Shown: positions 1 through 10,546, counted from the stretch's first letter. The stretch is 27,777 nt of DNA from Zetaproteobacteria bacterium (GCA_021545665.1 JAJRTX010000250.1:1-27777); one strand, 5' to 3'. Numbers and translations: made by a program. The notes: generated from the sequence alone by a model not told the origin.

Positions 1-122
1 AGCAACTCTCGACAGCGGTGACCAACATCGCCTGCCAATATCTCGTATCGATATTTCGTCGTCCACACTACATGATATTTACAATCCCATACTGTGTGGC
101 TGCCACGCTTATAGTCTTGCAT
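1..122 (-). CDS. tnpA: IS200/IS605 transposase TnpA (Y1 HUH), N-terminal part only
   Basis: Reading from ATG at 122-120 toward the window edge gives 40 codons with no stop. The product begins MQDYKRGSHTVWDCKYHVVW and continues TTKYRYEILAGDVGHRCREL. The pattern S-H-x-V-W-D-C-K-Y-H-V-V-W-x-T-K-Y-R is the conserved beginning of TnpA enzymes of the IS200/IS605 family, which cut and rejoin single-stranded DNA at hairpins through one catalytic tyrosine. The HUH motif and catalytic Tyr would lie outside the window. Whether a tnpB gene follows cannot be seen. The call rests on this N-terminal motif plus the adjacent subterminal hairpin. Confidence 0.85.
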   Translation of the reverse strand, partial: MQDYKRGSHTVWDCKYHVVWTTKYRYEILAGDVGHRCREL

Positions 123-171
123 AACATGGAAAACCACCTATCCGTCGCCTAAAGGCGAGGGGTTTACGGAT
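1..171 (-). mobile_element. IS200/IS605-family element, left end (element runs off window)
   Basis: The minus strand carries the 5' part of a TnpA gene (1-122). Upstream of it, at 140-171, is a subterminal imperfect hairpin: outer arms ATCCGT (140-145) and ACGGAT (166-171), inner arms TCGCCT/AGGCGA with a 2-nt loop (151-152), and an unpaired GGGGTTT on one side only (159-165). A bulged hairpin just inside the end, with no terminal inverted repeats, is what single-strand transposases of this family recognise. The exact tip cannot be placed; it probably lies within about 20 nt beyond 171, next to the pdxB stop codon (187-189). Confidence 0.8.
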
Positions 172-186
172 CCCCTATCGGGGACT

Positions 187-1350
187 CTAAATGATCTTCA
201 TCCCCATGGTTTGTGCCAGCTGACTGGATGTGACATCCGGGTGGGAAAAGTAGATGGGCACATGCTGCCATGCCCGGCGTACCGGATAGTGTCTGCGGTA
301 GCCGGTGAAGGCATTTGCCAGCGCTGTTTCTGTCAGGTGGATCCAGGATTTCATGGTCTGACTGTCTTCGCCGAGTGGATACAGATGATTGGCTGCCGCG
401 TGCAGACTGAGCCACGGATTCGCGGCAGATTTGATTTCAACAGGGAAGGACTCGGCTGGTAAATGCTCATACATATCCCAGTCAGGATCTACTTGCAGAT
501 AGTGACACAGTGCATTGTAGACAAACTGGGTATTGGCCGCCTTGCCGTCAATCGAATGACCGGCGATATGTGGGGTGGCAATGACCAGTTGTGGATGTTG
601 CAACAGGCGTAACAAAGGGCCGGGCTCGTTTTCCCAGCAATCAAGAGCAGCGAAATGCGAAATATCCAGATTGAGCCAGTCATATAATGCACCATTGTCG
701 ATGCAGGCTCCACGACCGGCATTGATAATGCCTGAGCCCTGAAAGGTTGATAGCCGTTGCGCATTCAGCAGATGGAAGGTGCAGTCTGTATCATGATGAA
801 TTAGCGGTGTATGCAGAGTCAGAATATCAGCCTGAGTCAGCACTTCATTCAGTGAACAGAATCCATCACCTCCCTCAGCACGTTGTCGGGGTGGATCGTT
901 AATCAGTACCTTCATACCGATGGTTCGGCAGATTTTGGCAAACGCACTGCCGATACGTCCGGCACCGATAATGCCGATAGTGGTATCAGGAATGGAAATC
1001 AGCCCTTGTATATGTAGTTCAAGCAGCGTGGCAATCATGTATTCAACAACCGAATCGGTAGATGAGCCCGCTGCATTTGCCCATGTGATGTCATTGGCAT
1101 CCAGCCATGACTTATCATAATGATCATCGCCTATGGTAGCTGTGGCAGCAAAACGGACGGGTGTTCCTTCCAGTAATCCAGCATTCACTCTGGTGGAAGA
1201 TCGTGTAAGCAGAATATCAGTATCTTGCAAAGCTTCCCGTTTAATATGCTTATGTTCCAGAATCCGCAAATTCACATCATAGCCTGGGAACCCCGGAAAT
1301 GCCGATTGGGCAGCCCAGATGTGGGCATCAGCAACAATGTTCAGCTTCAT
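187..1350 (-). CDS. pdxB: erythronate-4-phosphate dehydrogenase
   Basis: PdxB oxidises 4-phospho-D-erythronate in the DXP-dependent route to pyridoxal 5'-phosphate; it is a cytosolic NAD-dependent D-2-hydroxyacid dehydrogenase. Counting from the first ATG (1356), the dinucleotide-binding GAGRIG is at residues 131-136, the NAGRG catalytic-Arg motif at 212-216, the ENEP catalytic Glu near 244, and the catalytic His in TPHIAGHS near 263. A C-terminal extension of about 110 residues is typical of PdxB and separates it from SerA and other paralogues. Two Met codons lie at 1356 and 1350. The second is preferred because AGG sits 8 nt before it and PdxB proteins usually begin MK-hydrophobic. Length is 387 aa, near the usual 375-390. 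The stop lies about 16 bp from an IS200-type hairpin, so the last few codons could derive from the insertion. Confidence 0.9.
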   Translation of the reverse strand: MKLNIVADAHIWAAQSAFPGFPGYDVNLRILEHKHIKREALQDTDILLTRSSTRVNAGLLEGTPVRFAATATIGDDHYDKSWLDANDITWANAAGSSTDSVVEYMIATLLELHIQGLISIPDTTIGIIGAGRIGSAFAKICRTIGMKVLINDPPRQRAEGGDGFCSLNEVLTQADILTLHTPLIHHDTDCTFHLLNAQRLSTFQGSGIINAGRGACIDNGALYDWLNLDISHFAALDCWENEPGPLLRLLQHPQLVIATPHIAGHSIDGKAANTQFVYNALCHYLQVDPDWDMYEHLPAESFPVEIKSAANPWLSLHAAANHLYPLGEDSQTMKSWIHLTETALANAFTGYRRHYPVRRAWQHVPIYFSHPDVTSSQLAQTMGMKII

Positions 1351-1588
1351 ATTCATAACCTAACGATGACGGATAATCATCTATCAGCAAGCGATTTATT
1401 CAGAGGGAGTATGAGGCGATTTTATCAAACTTGGGATGTGATGGTCCAGGCATATATGCAGTCATGGAATGTTTTCTTGGTGGATGATCAAAAGTTATAT
1501 GGAATGGACATTTCAAAAAATGAGGGGTACGCTGCGATATTATGCAGCATTTGAGCTGCCAAAATGTATAAGGATGGGGGGGCTGAAT

Positions 1589-1978
1589 ATGGCCAGGAAT
1601 CCTGCAAAATCAACGTTAATTGGTATTATGCTCGGCCTGTGGTGTGCCTCATCGGCCGCATTGATCATGATGATCAAAGAGGGTGCAAATGAAGCGCTTC
1701 AGAAAGCTGCTGGCTTCATTGCTGATCTGCCCACGCTCTTGTTTATAGAACAAGTTGGCCTGCCGGAAGCATGGCAGGTACAGGTTATCCTGATCTATTG
1801 TGCTGTGGTAGGTGCTATTCTGGGTTGGCTGAAGGGAATGGCCCGACCATTGTTCTGGATTTTGTTCATTCTAGCTTTTGCATCGGTTGTGGTTACTCAC
1901 TGGTTTCCGGAACTGTTCCTGAAACAGGGATTGCCAGCAGCATTTGATGCTGCCAGTCATGTATTGGTTGGAAGGTAA
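1589..1978 (+). CDS. small inner-membrane protein, unknown function
   Basis: I do not recognise this 129-aa protein. The start at 1589 is chosen because a G-rich ribosome site (AGGATGGGGG, 1571-1580) lies just upstream; a longer open frame begins at 1469 but its extra residues look non-coding. It has three hydrophobic segments: about residues 7-28, 65-83 and 89-107. The last two are separated by a short basic loop (LKGMARP). It stands alone between pdxB (divergent) and valS, and is followed at 2011-2044 by its own probable terminator. The layout of short hydrophobic helices suggests an integral membrane protein, but no motif points to a substrate or partner. Confidence 0.7.
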   Translation: MARNPAKSTLIGIMLGLWCASSAALIMMIKEGANEALQKAAGFIADLPTLLFIEQVGLPEAWQVQVILIYCAVVGAILGWLKGMARPLFWILFILAFASVVVTHWFPELFLKQGLPAAFDAASHVLVGR

Positions 1979-2010
1979 GTCTTATGATTGAGCGGGCTTA
2001 CTGTCAAACT

Positions 2011-2044
2011 ACTCCGGATTGATTTAAAGCCGGAGTTATTTTAT
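2011..2044 (+). terminator. rho-independent terminator after the small membrane protein
   Basis: A 7-bp perfect stem, ACTCCGG (2011-2017) with CCGGAGT (2030-2036), encloses a 12-nt A/T-rich loop and is followed by TATTTTAT. It lies about 30 nt after the stop of the small membrane protein and separates that gene from valS. Confidence 0.65.
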
Positions 2045-2168
2045 CTATAATCGTTAAATGCGTTCATTACGAGCGCTGTTCTCTGACGACTAAAAACTAT
2101 TCACGGGTTGCCCGGCTCATGCCTTGACGTAGCATGGCGCAATATTTCAGTAAACCAAAGGAACAATA

Positions 2169-4829
<2,661 letters not shown>

Positions 4830-4993
4830 TCAGGCAATCTTTTCCAATATGTAAAGGGTCTGGAATTGAAGTTATTCGGTTCAGCCTGGAGGATATTTAT
4901 GCAGATGGATGGAAGAATAATAAAGACAGAAGAAGGTTGAGTAGCCGATTGAAATGAGTGATTCTCTCTTTTTTAATGCCGGACGATAGTTGC

Positions 4994-5052
4994 TCAAAAA
5001 AATCGGCACTTGGCTAGCTGGAAGGAAGGGGAGGGGAGGCTAGCCAAGTGCC
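4994..5052 (-). terminator. strong hairpin terminator of the cpxRA-like operon
   Basis: A perfect 14-bp inverted repeat (arms 5005-5018 and 5039-5052, GGCACTTGGCTAGC and its complement) encloses a 20-nt loop. Read on the minus strand, the hairpin is followed by GATTTTTT (complement of 4996-5004), so it terminates the histidine kinase transcript, whose stop is 65 bp upstream. The loop is all purine after its first base on the plus strand (AAGGAAGGGGAGGGGAG) and pyrimidine on the transcribed RNA. No comparable terminator was seen for valS on the plus strand, so valS transcripts may also end here or through rho. Confidence 0.8.
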
Positions 5053-5116
5053 TGATCCTGGAAATTTAGTCGATAGACTTATTTACTTGCTTACAGCCAT
5101 TTTTCATGTGGCCAGA

Positions 5117-6466
5117 TTATTTTGATAATGGCAGCTCTATTATGACTTTGAGTCCACCATCCTTGTGGTTGGATGCTGATATATGACCTTTATGTAATTT
5201 GACAGCGCGTTGTGCGATAGCCAGCCCCAGACCGTAACCGCCACTATACCTTTCACGAGCTTCTGAGGTGCGAAAGAACGGTTCAAATAAATTGGCCAGA
5301 TTTTCTTCAGAAACTCCGGAGCCATAATCACGCACTGTAATACGAGCATGATCTCCCTGAAGCTTGAGTGAAATCAGGACACCTGCTTCTACTGGCGTAT
5401 GCCGAATAGCATTGCGGATAATATTATCCAGTGCTCGACTGAGCCATAAAGGATCACCTGTGATGATGCATGGTTCAAAGACGCTGATCTCTACACTTTT
5501 TCCCATCGCTTCTGCTTCAAATGCAGCGTCATTTGAAATTTCTCTGAGCATATCATCAAGCTGTAGCAGTTTGTATTCAACTTGCACAGAACCCTCTTCA
5601 AAGCGAGCCAGTGTCAACACTTCTCCAATCAGTTCGTTTAACCGCTCTGATTCTTTGCCGATACGGTCGAGTTCGTCTCCGGCTGTATCGCCGCTCGCAT
5701 TACGCGCCAACTCAAGCGCGACCTGCAGGCGGGCAAGTGGTGAGCGCAGTTCGTGGGAAACGTCCCGTAGCAGTTGCTTGTGACTGCTGATAAGACTGTT
5801 CAGCTGTTCAGCCATGATGTCGAAGCTGTTAGCCAGGTCTCCCAGTTCGTCCCTGCGTCTGGACACAATCTTCGGAGTTCTGATCATAAGCTTCCCCTGA
5901 CCGAGTTGTTCTGCGGTATTCTGTAGCAAACGAACAGGGCGTGTGATCATACGTGTGAGCAGCCAACTGATAAAAATGATGGCAAACAGAGCACTGATGA
6001 GGCGAATAAAAAGTAGATATTCACCTCCGCTACGTAATTGCTCCGGCGACAGGCGAGTTCTGGCAATCCAGTAGAATAATTCAGATTTCCCATGTAGTGG
6101 CATGGCCACAGCCAGCATTGGTGGATGAATGACGGTAATGTGTTTATTCTCTCTGAGCACGCGATCCGCAAGTGCTTGTATATGTTCTGGAATTGGTCGT
6201 TTCAGAACGCGTTTGCCATGGCGATCAAGCAACATGCCCCTGAAGTGATAAGTGTGGGAAGTGTGTTTCAGCCAGTGACGGTAGGCGGAAGTCCCTTCAG
6301 CTTCGAACAGGATGACGGCAGTTTCACCATAGCTCGCCAAAGCAGTCAGGCGTGTTTCGGTAAGTTGATTCTCCGCCAGCCATTTCTGGCTGAGCCAGGT
6401 CGATACACCGACGGTCAGTGCAAGCGTCAGCATGAGAATAAAAAACAGTTTCCAGAACAGACGCAT
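5117..6466 (-). CDS. cpxA: CpxA-like sensor histidine kinase
   Basis: This is an inner-membrane sensor kinase that would phosphorylate the regulator encoded just upstream. Numbering from the ATG at 6466: membrane helix about 3-24; periplasmic sensor region about 25-150; second helix about 151-173; HAMP about 174-225; phosphoacceptor His238 in DVSHELRSPL; N-box DNIIRNAIRHT about 347-357; G1 box DYGSG at 380-384; F-box EPFFR near 396; G2 box GGYGLGL at 409-415. All catalytic motifs are intact (449 aa). The reading frame also allows a GTG start at 6490, overlapping the regulator by 22 bp. The ATG, 2 nt after the regulator's stop, better matches the family, whose members begin directly with the first helix. 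Assignment as CpxA rather than another envelope-stress kinase rests on its partner and the spy/cpxP-like neighbour. Confidence 0.88.
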   Translation of the reverse strand: MRLFWKLFFILMLTLALTVGVSTWLSQKWLAENQLTETRLTALASYGETAVILFEAEGTSAYRHWLKHTSHTYHFRGMLLDRHGKRVLKRPIPEHIQALADRVLRENKHITVIHPPMLAVAMPLHGKSELFYWIARTRLSPEQLRSGGEYLLFIRLISALFAIIFISWLLTRMITRPVRLLQNTAEQLGQGKLMIRTPKIVSRRRDELGDLANSFDIMAEQLNSLISSHKQLLRDVSHELRSPLARLQVALELARNASGDTAGDELDRIGKESERLNELIGEVLTLARFEEGSVQVEYKLLQLDDMLREISNDAAFEAEAMGKSVEISVFEPCIITGDPLWLSRALDNIIRNAIRHTPVEAGVLISLKLQGDHARITVRDYGSGVSEENLANLFEPFFRTSEARERYSGGYGLGLAIAQRAVKLHKGHISASNHKDGGLKVIIELPLSK

Positions 6467-6468
6467 GG

Positions 6469-7158
6469 CTAATCCGGTACGAACAGCCACCCAACGCTGT
6501 GCACGGTTTTGATGCGCGGTTGCTCATCGCTGACTGGAGATATCTTTTTTCGTAAATGACCAATATGCACATCCAGCGAGCGGTCGAACGGGCCATAGTG
6601 TTTGCCCAGTGCAGCTTTACTTAGCTCCTGCTTACTGACTACTTCACCAGCATGTTCCATCAGTGCAGCCAGAATATTAAATTCTGTTGCAGTCAGTTCT
6701 ATAACCGCACCGTTTTCATAAATGCTTCGGGATTGGGGGTGCCATTCGATACTGCCGAATATGCGGATATTATCGTTTTGACTAACGAGATGTTCCTGCA
6801 TCTCAAAACGTCTCAATACAGCCCGGATTCGTGCTGACAATTCACGCGGATTGCAGGGCTTTGGCATATAATCATCGGCACCCAGTTCCAGACCAATGAT
6901 GCGATCCATTTCTTCACCTCTGGCCGTCAGCATGATCACCGGAATATTTGACTTCTGTCGCAATTCACGCAGTACATCCATGCCGTTTTTCCCCGGCATC
7001 ATGATATCCAGTACCGCCAGGTCGTAATCGCCGGACAGCAGAGCATCAAGTCCGGAAATACCGTCATTGGCTGACTCAACATCGAACCCTTCACTGCCCA
7101 GGAAACGAACCATTAGTTCGCAAAGTTCAACATCATCATCGATCAGTAAAATACGCAT
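6469..7158 (-). CDS. cpxR: CpxR-like response regulator (OmpR/PhoB family)
   Basis: A 229-aa DNA-binding regulator. The receiver domain (1-120) has the acidic pocket D7/D8, phosphoacceptor Asp51 in LDIMMPGKNG, Thr78 and Lys100. The C-terminal winged helix (about 130-229) contains the recognition stretch FDRSLDVHIGHLRKKI, which closely resembles CpxR. It is first in an operon with the kinase gene, with no room between them. A CpxR-box-like direct repeat lies at 7210-7225, about 50 bp upstream of its start and between it and the divergent spy/cpxP-like gene, so autoregulation and joint control of that gene are likely. The role (envelope protein-folding stress) is inferred from family and context. 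Confidence 0.9.
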   Translation of the reverse strand: MRILLIDDDVELCELMVRFLGSEGFDVESANDGISGLDALLSGDYDLAVLDIMMPGKNGMDVLRELRQKSNIPVIMLTARGEEMDRIIGLELGADDYMPKPCNPRELSARIRAVLRRFEMQEHLVSQNDNIRIFGSIEWHPQSRSIYENGAVIELTATEFNILAALMEHAGEVVSKQELSKAALGKHYGPFDRSLDVHIGHLRKKISPVSDEQPRIKTVHSVGWLFVPD

Positions 7159-7209
7159 GCCGTCATATTGCCACGACAGGAATAGTAAGGGCAGCTAAAA
7201 ACAGGCCTT

Positions 7210-7225
7210 TTTACATTTTCTTTAC
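7210..7225 (-). promoter_or_regulatory. putative CpxR box
   Basis: On the minus strand the site reads GTAAA-GAAAAT-GTAAA, two direct GTAAA half-sites whose starts are 11 bp apart, about one helical turn. The published CpxR consensus is two GTAAA half-sites separated by about 5 bp. It lies in the 177-bp gap between the divergent cpxR-like (start 7158) and spy/cpxP-like (start 7336) genes. Confidence 0.7.
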
Positions 7226-7335
7226 ATTGATTTTCTTGATGCTTACGCATCGGATGCTTTGCTTTGCACTAAATTGATCAGACTTCGCTGCATCCGGCGA
7301 TTGATGCCGGGTAATTATCAGAAAGGAGACGAATT

Positions 7336-7812
7336 ATGAATAAAGCAACGAAAGTAATATCTGTACTGGGTCTGGCTACAGCTCTTTCTTTGGGGCTGGC
7401 GGCTACAGCTACAGCATCCTCGTGTGGACATGGTGGCCATCATCAGCGATTTTCGCACATGATTGATAATCTTGATCTCAATGATCAACAGCAGCAGCAA
7501 TTTAAACAAATTCACCGTCAGGTACGTCCACAAATGCTGGAACTAAAAGATGCCATGCAGGACAACCGTGAGGCATTACGAAAACTGGATCCAACGTCAG
7601 ATCAATTTGACAAGCAGGTTGCCGAGCTTGCCCGGCAGCAGGGTGAGCTCGTTACGCAGAAAATCATTCGGCACAATGAGGTGAGAGCCAGTGTTTTTAC
7701 AATCCTGACACCAGAGCAACGGCAAATTGCAAAAAAGATGAAGCGTAATCATTCTAAAGAACGTGGTAAATATAGTAGAAAACATGACCGTATGTGTGCT
7801 AATTCCGGCTAA
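7336..7812 (+). CDS. periplasmic Spy/CpxP-family chaperone-like protein
   Basis: A 158-aa exported protein. The start has a good ribosome site (GAAAGGAG, 7321-7328). Residues 1-27 form a signal peptide ending ATATA before SSCGHGGHH. The mature part is mostly helical and highly charged, with the second LTxxQ motif of the family intact (LTPEQRQ) and the first replaced by LDLNDQQ. Spy and CpxP bind misfolded periplasmic proteins; CpxP also inhibits CpxA. A His/Cys-rich start (CGHGGHHQ) and a C-terminal Cys (MCANSG) could bind metal or form a disulfide. It lies divergent from cpxR with a CpxR-box-like site between, the classic arrangement for a feedback target. Whether it is Spy or CpxP cannot be settled. 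Confidence 0.82.
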   Translation: MNKATKVISVLGLATALSLGLAATATASSCGHGGHHQRFSHMIDNLDLNDQQQQQFKQIHRQVRPQMLELKDAMQDNREALRKLDPTSDQFDKQVAELARQQGELVTQKIIRHNEVRASVFTILTPEQRQIAKKMKRNHSKERGKYSRKHDRMCANSG

Positions 7813-7836
7813 TATTGGCGGCATGCATCAGTAGAT

Positions 7837-7868
7837 AAAAGGCGTGCTACTCAGGTGGTGCGTTTTTT
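7837..7868 (+). terminator. rho-independent terminator after spy/cpxP-like gene
   Basis: Arms 7837-7850 and 7855-7868 pair along 14 positions, including several G-U pairs, around the 4-nt loop TCAG. The right arm ends in a run of six T (7863-7868). It lies 24 nt after the stop codon. Confidence 0.65.
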
Positions 7869-7964
7869 ATTTGTAATTTTGGTAATAGTGAAACCTGTGC
7901 TGTAATAATATTTGAAGAGAAAAGTCATGGATGGTCTTCTCATGTATTATGCTAGTATTTGCCC

Positions 7965-9878
7965 ATGCCGATTATGACTTTGAATCACCTCGATAAGGCC
8001 TTCGGCCCCCAGGTCGTGCTGGATAATGTTTGCCTGAGCATTGGACGCGGGGTGCGCATTGGCCTAATCGGGCGTAATGGTGAGGGCAAATCCACACTGC
8101 TGAAAATCATGGCGGGTATTGTGGAAACAGATAGTGGTGAAGTGGCCCGACGTACAGGCGTCAGGGTCGCCTATCTGCCGCAGGCGCCGCATTTTGAGCC
8201 AGGGCAGAGCGCCTTTCATGTGGTTGCCGAAGGCTTGGGCGAGGTGGCCAGAACACTCGAATTATACCATGAAGCTCTACAGAAATTAGAACAGGACGTT
8301 AGCGAATCCACCCTCAACCATATTGACTCCCTGCAATCAGAGCTTGAACGCATGGATGCATGGAAATTTCATGCCCGCATCGAAACTGCGATTTCCAGAT
8401 TGAAACTTGAATCAGATCGCGATGTCGGCGAGCTCTCCGGCGGCTGGTTGCGCAGGGTGGCGCTGGCCAGAGCGGTGGTTTCCGAGCCGGATGTGTTACT
8501 GCTTGATGAACCCACCAATCATCTGGATATTGCTTCCATTGAATGGCTGGAGGATTTTGTCGCCGCCTTTCCGGGTTCGGTATTGTTTATTACCCATGAT
8601 CGCTATTTTCTTGATGCCGTTGCTGAAGAGATTATCGAACTGGATCGCGGCCATCTCACGCATTTTCCTTATTCCTATGCCGCATATCTGGATAAAAAAG
8701 CAGAAATGCTAGCGGTGGAGGAAACACGGTTTCGTAAATTTGATAAACTACTGGCTGGAGAAGAGCGCTGGATTCGGCGTGGCATTCCGGCCAGACGCCG
8801 ACGTAATGAGGGGCGGGTGCGTGCCCTTGAGAACTTGCGCCAGCTGCGAGCGGCCAGGCGTTTGCGCGGTGGTGATGTGGATCTGCGTGTATCCAGCGGC
8901 ACCAAACCCGGCAAAATGCTGATTGAGACCATTGATTTATCACATGCCTTTTCAGATACAGTCATTTGCCACAAATTCAGCCACAAAATCATGGCCGGTG
9001 ACCGGGTGGGTCTGATTGGCCCCAATGGCATCGGTAAAACCACCTTACTGAAAATTATGTTGAAGGAGATGACTGCCGATGAGGGAAGGGTGCGTCACGG
9101 GGTGCGACTGGCTCCGGCATTTCTGACTCAGATGCGGGAGTTGAATCCTGCACAGAAGCTGAAAGATGTACTGCTGCCCATGGGTGGCAACTATGTGCAT
9201 ATCGGTGGCCATGAACCGCGCCATATTGTCTCCTATTTACAGGATTTCCTGTTTGATAAGGAACGGCTCAATGCAAGGGTGGCGGCGCTGTCTGGCGGGG
9301 AACGAGGTCGCTTGATGCTGGCCAGGTTGCTGCTTGAACCGGCCAACCTGCTGGTGCTGGATGAACCGACCAATGATCTGGATATCGGTACTCTGGCTGT
9401 ACTGGAGCAGGCGCTGGCCCGTTATGAGGGTACGGTGATTGTGGTCAGTCATGATCGCGCTTTCATGGACCGGGTGGCATCGCGTGTGCTGGCTTTTGAG
9501 GGTGATGGTCAGATTATCCCCATTGAAGGTGGTTATTCCGATTATCTGGCCTGGAAAACACGCCGAAAGGAGCAAACTGAAGCTGATAGGCCGATAAAAA
9601 CATCCAAGTCTGTTACGTCCGCAAAAGCAGATAAAAGACAAACCAAGCTATCCTATAAAGAGCAACAGTGTCTGGAAGTATTACCGGGAGAAATTGAGTC
9701 CATGGAAACGACAAAAGCTGCTATTGAAGAGCGCTTCTGCGATGTGGAGTATTTTAACCGCGATGCCAAAGCCTTCCAACAGGATCAGCAACGTTTGCAT
9801 GAGCTGGAATCATTACTATCGGATGCTTATGCCAGATGGGAAAATCTGGAATCCAAAAAAGAAAATCTAGCAGGATAA
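7965..9878 (+). CDS. uup: ABC-F ATPase, Uup type
   Basis: A 637-aa soluble protein with two ABC domains and no membrane segments. Numbering from a TTG two codons upstream (7959): first Walker A GRNGEGKST 38-46, signature LSGG 159-162, Walker B LLLDEP 180-185; second Walker A GPNGIGKT 354-361, signature LSGGE 444-448, Walker B LVLDEP 465-470. The linker WIRRGIPARRRRNEGRVRAL (about 271-290) and the charged C-terminal coiled coil (about 560-639) mark the Uup branch, known in E. coli to affect precise excision of transposons and to act on ribosomes and branched DNA. Start choice is uncertain: TTG 7959, ATG 7965 and ATG 7974 all fit. None has a clear ribosome site, and a TATTAT at 7945-7950 raises the possibility of a very short leader. 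Confidence 0.92.
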   Translation: MPIMTLNHLDKAFGPQVVLDNVCLSIGRGVRIGLIGRNGEGKSTLLKIMAGIVETDSGEVARRTGVRVAYLPQAPHFEPGQSAFHVVAEGLGEVARTLELYHEALQKLEQDVSESTLNHIDSLQSELERMDAWKFHARIETAISRLKLESDRDVGELSGGWLRRVALARAVVSEPDVLLLDEPTNHLDIASIEWLEDFVAAFPGSVLFITHDRYFLDAVAEEIIELDRGHLTHFPYSYAAYLDKKAEMLAVEETRFRKFDKLLAGEERWIRRGIPARRRRNEGRVRALENLRQLRAARRLRGGDVDLRVSSGTKPGKMLIETIDLSHAFSDTVICHKFSHKIMAGDRVGLIGPNGIGKTTLLKIMLKEMTADEGRVRHGVRLAPAFLTQMRELNPAQKLKDVLLPMGGNYVHIGGHEPRHIVSYLQDFLFDKERLNARVAALSGGERGRLMLARLLLEPANLLVLDEPTNDLDIGTLAVLEQALARYEGTVIVVSHDRAFMDRVASRVLAFEGDGQIIPIEGGYSDYLAWKTRRKEQTEADRPIKTSKSVTSAKADKRQTKLSYKEQQCLEVLPGEIESMETTKAAIEERFCDVEYFNRDAKAFQQDQQRLHELESLLSDAYARWENLESKKENLAG

Positions 9879-10058
9879 AGGGCCTTTCCTCAAAATTTAC
9901 AGCCGCCCATTGCTTGCCCAAGTTAGATGCTCTTCTATTCACAATTCAATTTACCCATAAGGCCCTCTATTTCGGGAGTCTGACATCTTTCCATTTCACA
10001 CTATAGATATGGTACAAACAGCAGGTTTTTCGTATATGGTTCTGTGACGGTAGTTTTA

Positions 10059-10329
10059 TTAGGGTCTGTTAACACTAATTCTGATCAAAGCACTGATACC
10101 CAAAATGAGGCCAGTCAAGGCGCGAGGAGCGAAGTTTGGTGAATCCAAATGAACGACAAGTAACGCTGAATGGCCTTATTTGGGGCACAGCCCGGAAGGA
10201 AATGCCATTTTTGCACGCTGTTCGTTATTTCTCGCTAATGTGCATTTAGCACAAGGCACTCAAAATGCCTTGCAGCGCAATAAAGATGGTTATTTCGCTG
10301 CGGTCAAAATTAGTGTTAACAGACCCTAA
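10059..10329. mobile_element. MITE-like non-autonomous element with 22-bp terminal inverted repeats
   Basis: The ends are perfect 22-bp inverted repeats (10059-10080 and 10308-10329, beginning TTAGGGTCTGTTAACACTAA). They enclose 227 bp with no open frame of coding character. The interior has smaller hairpins, for example CAAGGCA...TGCCTTG near 10253-10273. Short length, perfect long ends and absence of a transposase gene are the hallmarks of a MITE moved in trans. No clear target-site duplication is visible beside either end, so the parent transposase family is left open. Confidence 0.75.
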
Positions 10330-10367
10330 ATTAAAAGAAATATAAAGGTCTGGCAATTGATAAATAT

Positions 10368-10395
10368 TTGCACATCCATTTTTCTCTGCTATTAA
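10368..10395 (+). promoter_or_regulatory. possible promoter of the 10.4-17.3 kb cluster
   Basis: TTGCAC (10368-10373) and TATTAA (10390-10395) lie 16 bp apart, a plausible sigma-70 pair in the A/T-rich gap after the MITE. The start would fall near 10402, about 30 nt before the possible 37-codon gene. Matches are imperfect. Confidence 0.3.
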
Positions 10396-10432
10396 TTATA
10401 AACAGGGATTGTTACAAGCCAGGGAAGGGAAT

Positions 10433-10546
10433 ATGGGATGTGATCCGATTATTATTAATAATACTTACGTGGGCATGCAGCCGACAGGGTTAATCTGTTC
10501 GAAAAATATTTTTTCTCTTGCTGTAACTTCTTGGGAGAAAAGATGA
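10433..10546 (+). CDS. possible 37-aa small protein translationally coupled to the next gene
   Basis: ATG at 10433 follows a strong purine-rich ribosome site (AGGGAAGGGA, 10421-10430). The frame stays open for 37 codons and stops at TGA 10544-10546, sharing ATGA with the start codon of the following membrane-protein gene. The predicted peptide begins MGCDPIIINNTYVG and ends TSWEKR. It has no signal peptide or membrane helix and two Cys. I do not recognise it. The ribosome site and stop-start overlap are the arguments for a real coding or leader peptide. A 14-bp palindrome lies inside it, so a purely regulatory leader is the alternative. Confidence 0.4.
   Translation: MGCDPIIINNTYVGMQPTGLICSKNIFSLAVTSWEKR
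10450..10463. promoter_or_regulatory. 14-bp perfect A/T palindrome, possible operator
   Basis: TATTATTAATAATA is its own reverse complement. It sits about 55 bp downstream of the possible promoter and 80 bp before the first long gene of the cluster, inside the small reading frame. Low-complexity A/T palindromes arise by chance, so a regulatory role is only a suggestion. Confidence 0.25.

Larger units (their letters stand above)
9879..10432. other. gene-free stretch (554 bp) around a MITE
   Basis: No convincing coding region was found on either strand. From 9879 to 10058 I see only unassigned sequence, without a clear terminator for uup (AAAGGGCCTTT at 9888-9898 is a weak palindrome). From 10059 to 10329 lies the MITE-like element described separately. 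From 10330 to 10432 is the presumed promoter and leader region of the next cluster. Confidence 0.6.

Noticed and set aside
1411..1554. A 47-codon plus-strand frame (begins MRRFYQTWDVMVQAYMQS) after AGAGGGAG between pdxB and the small membrane protein
   Set aside because: The ribosome site is very close to the ATG and there is no recognisable sequence; it may be a small gene but is not supported beyond an open frame.
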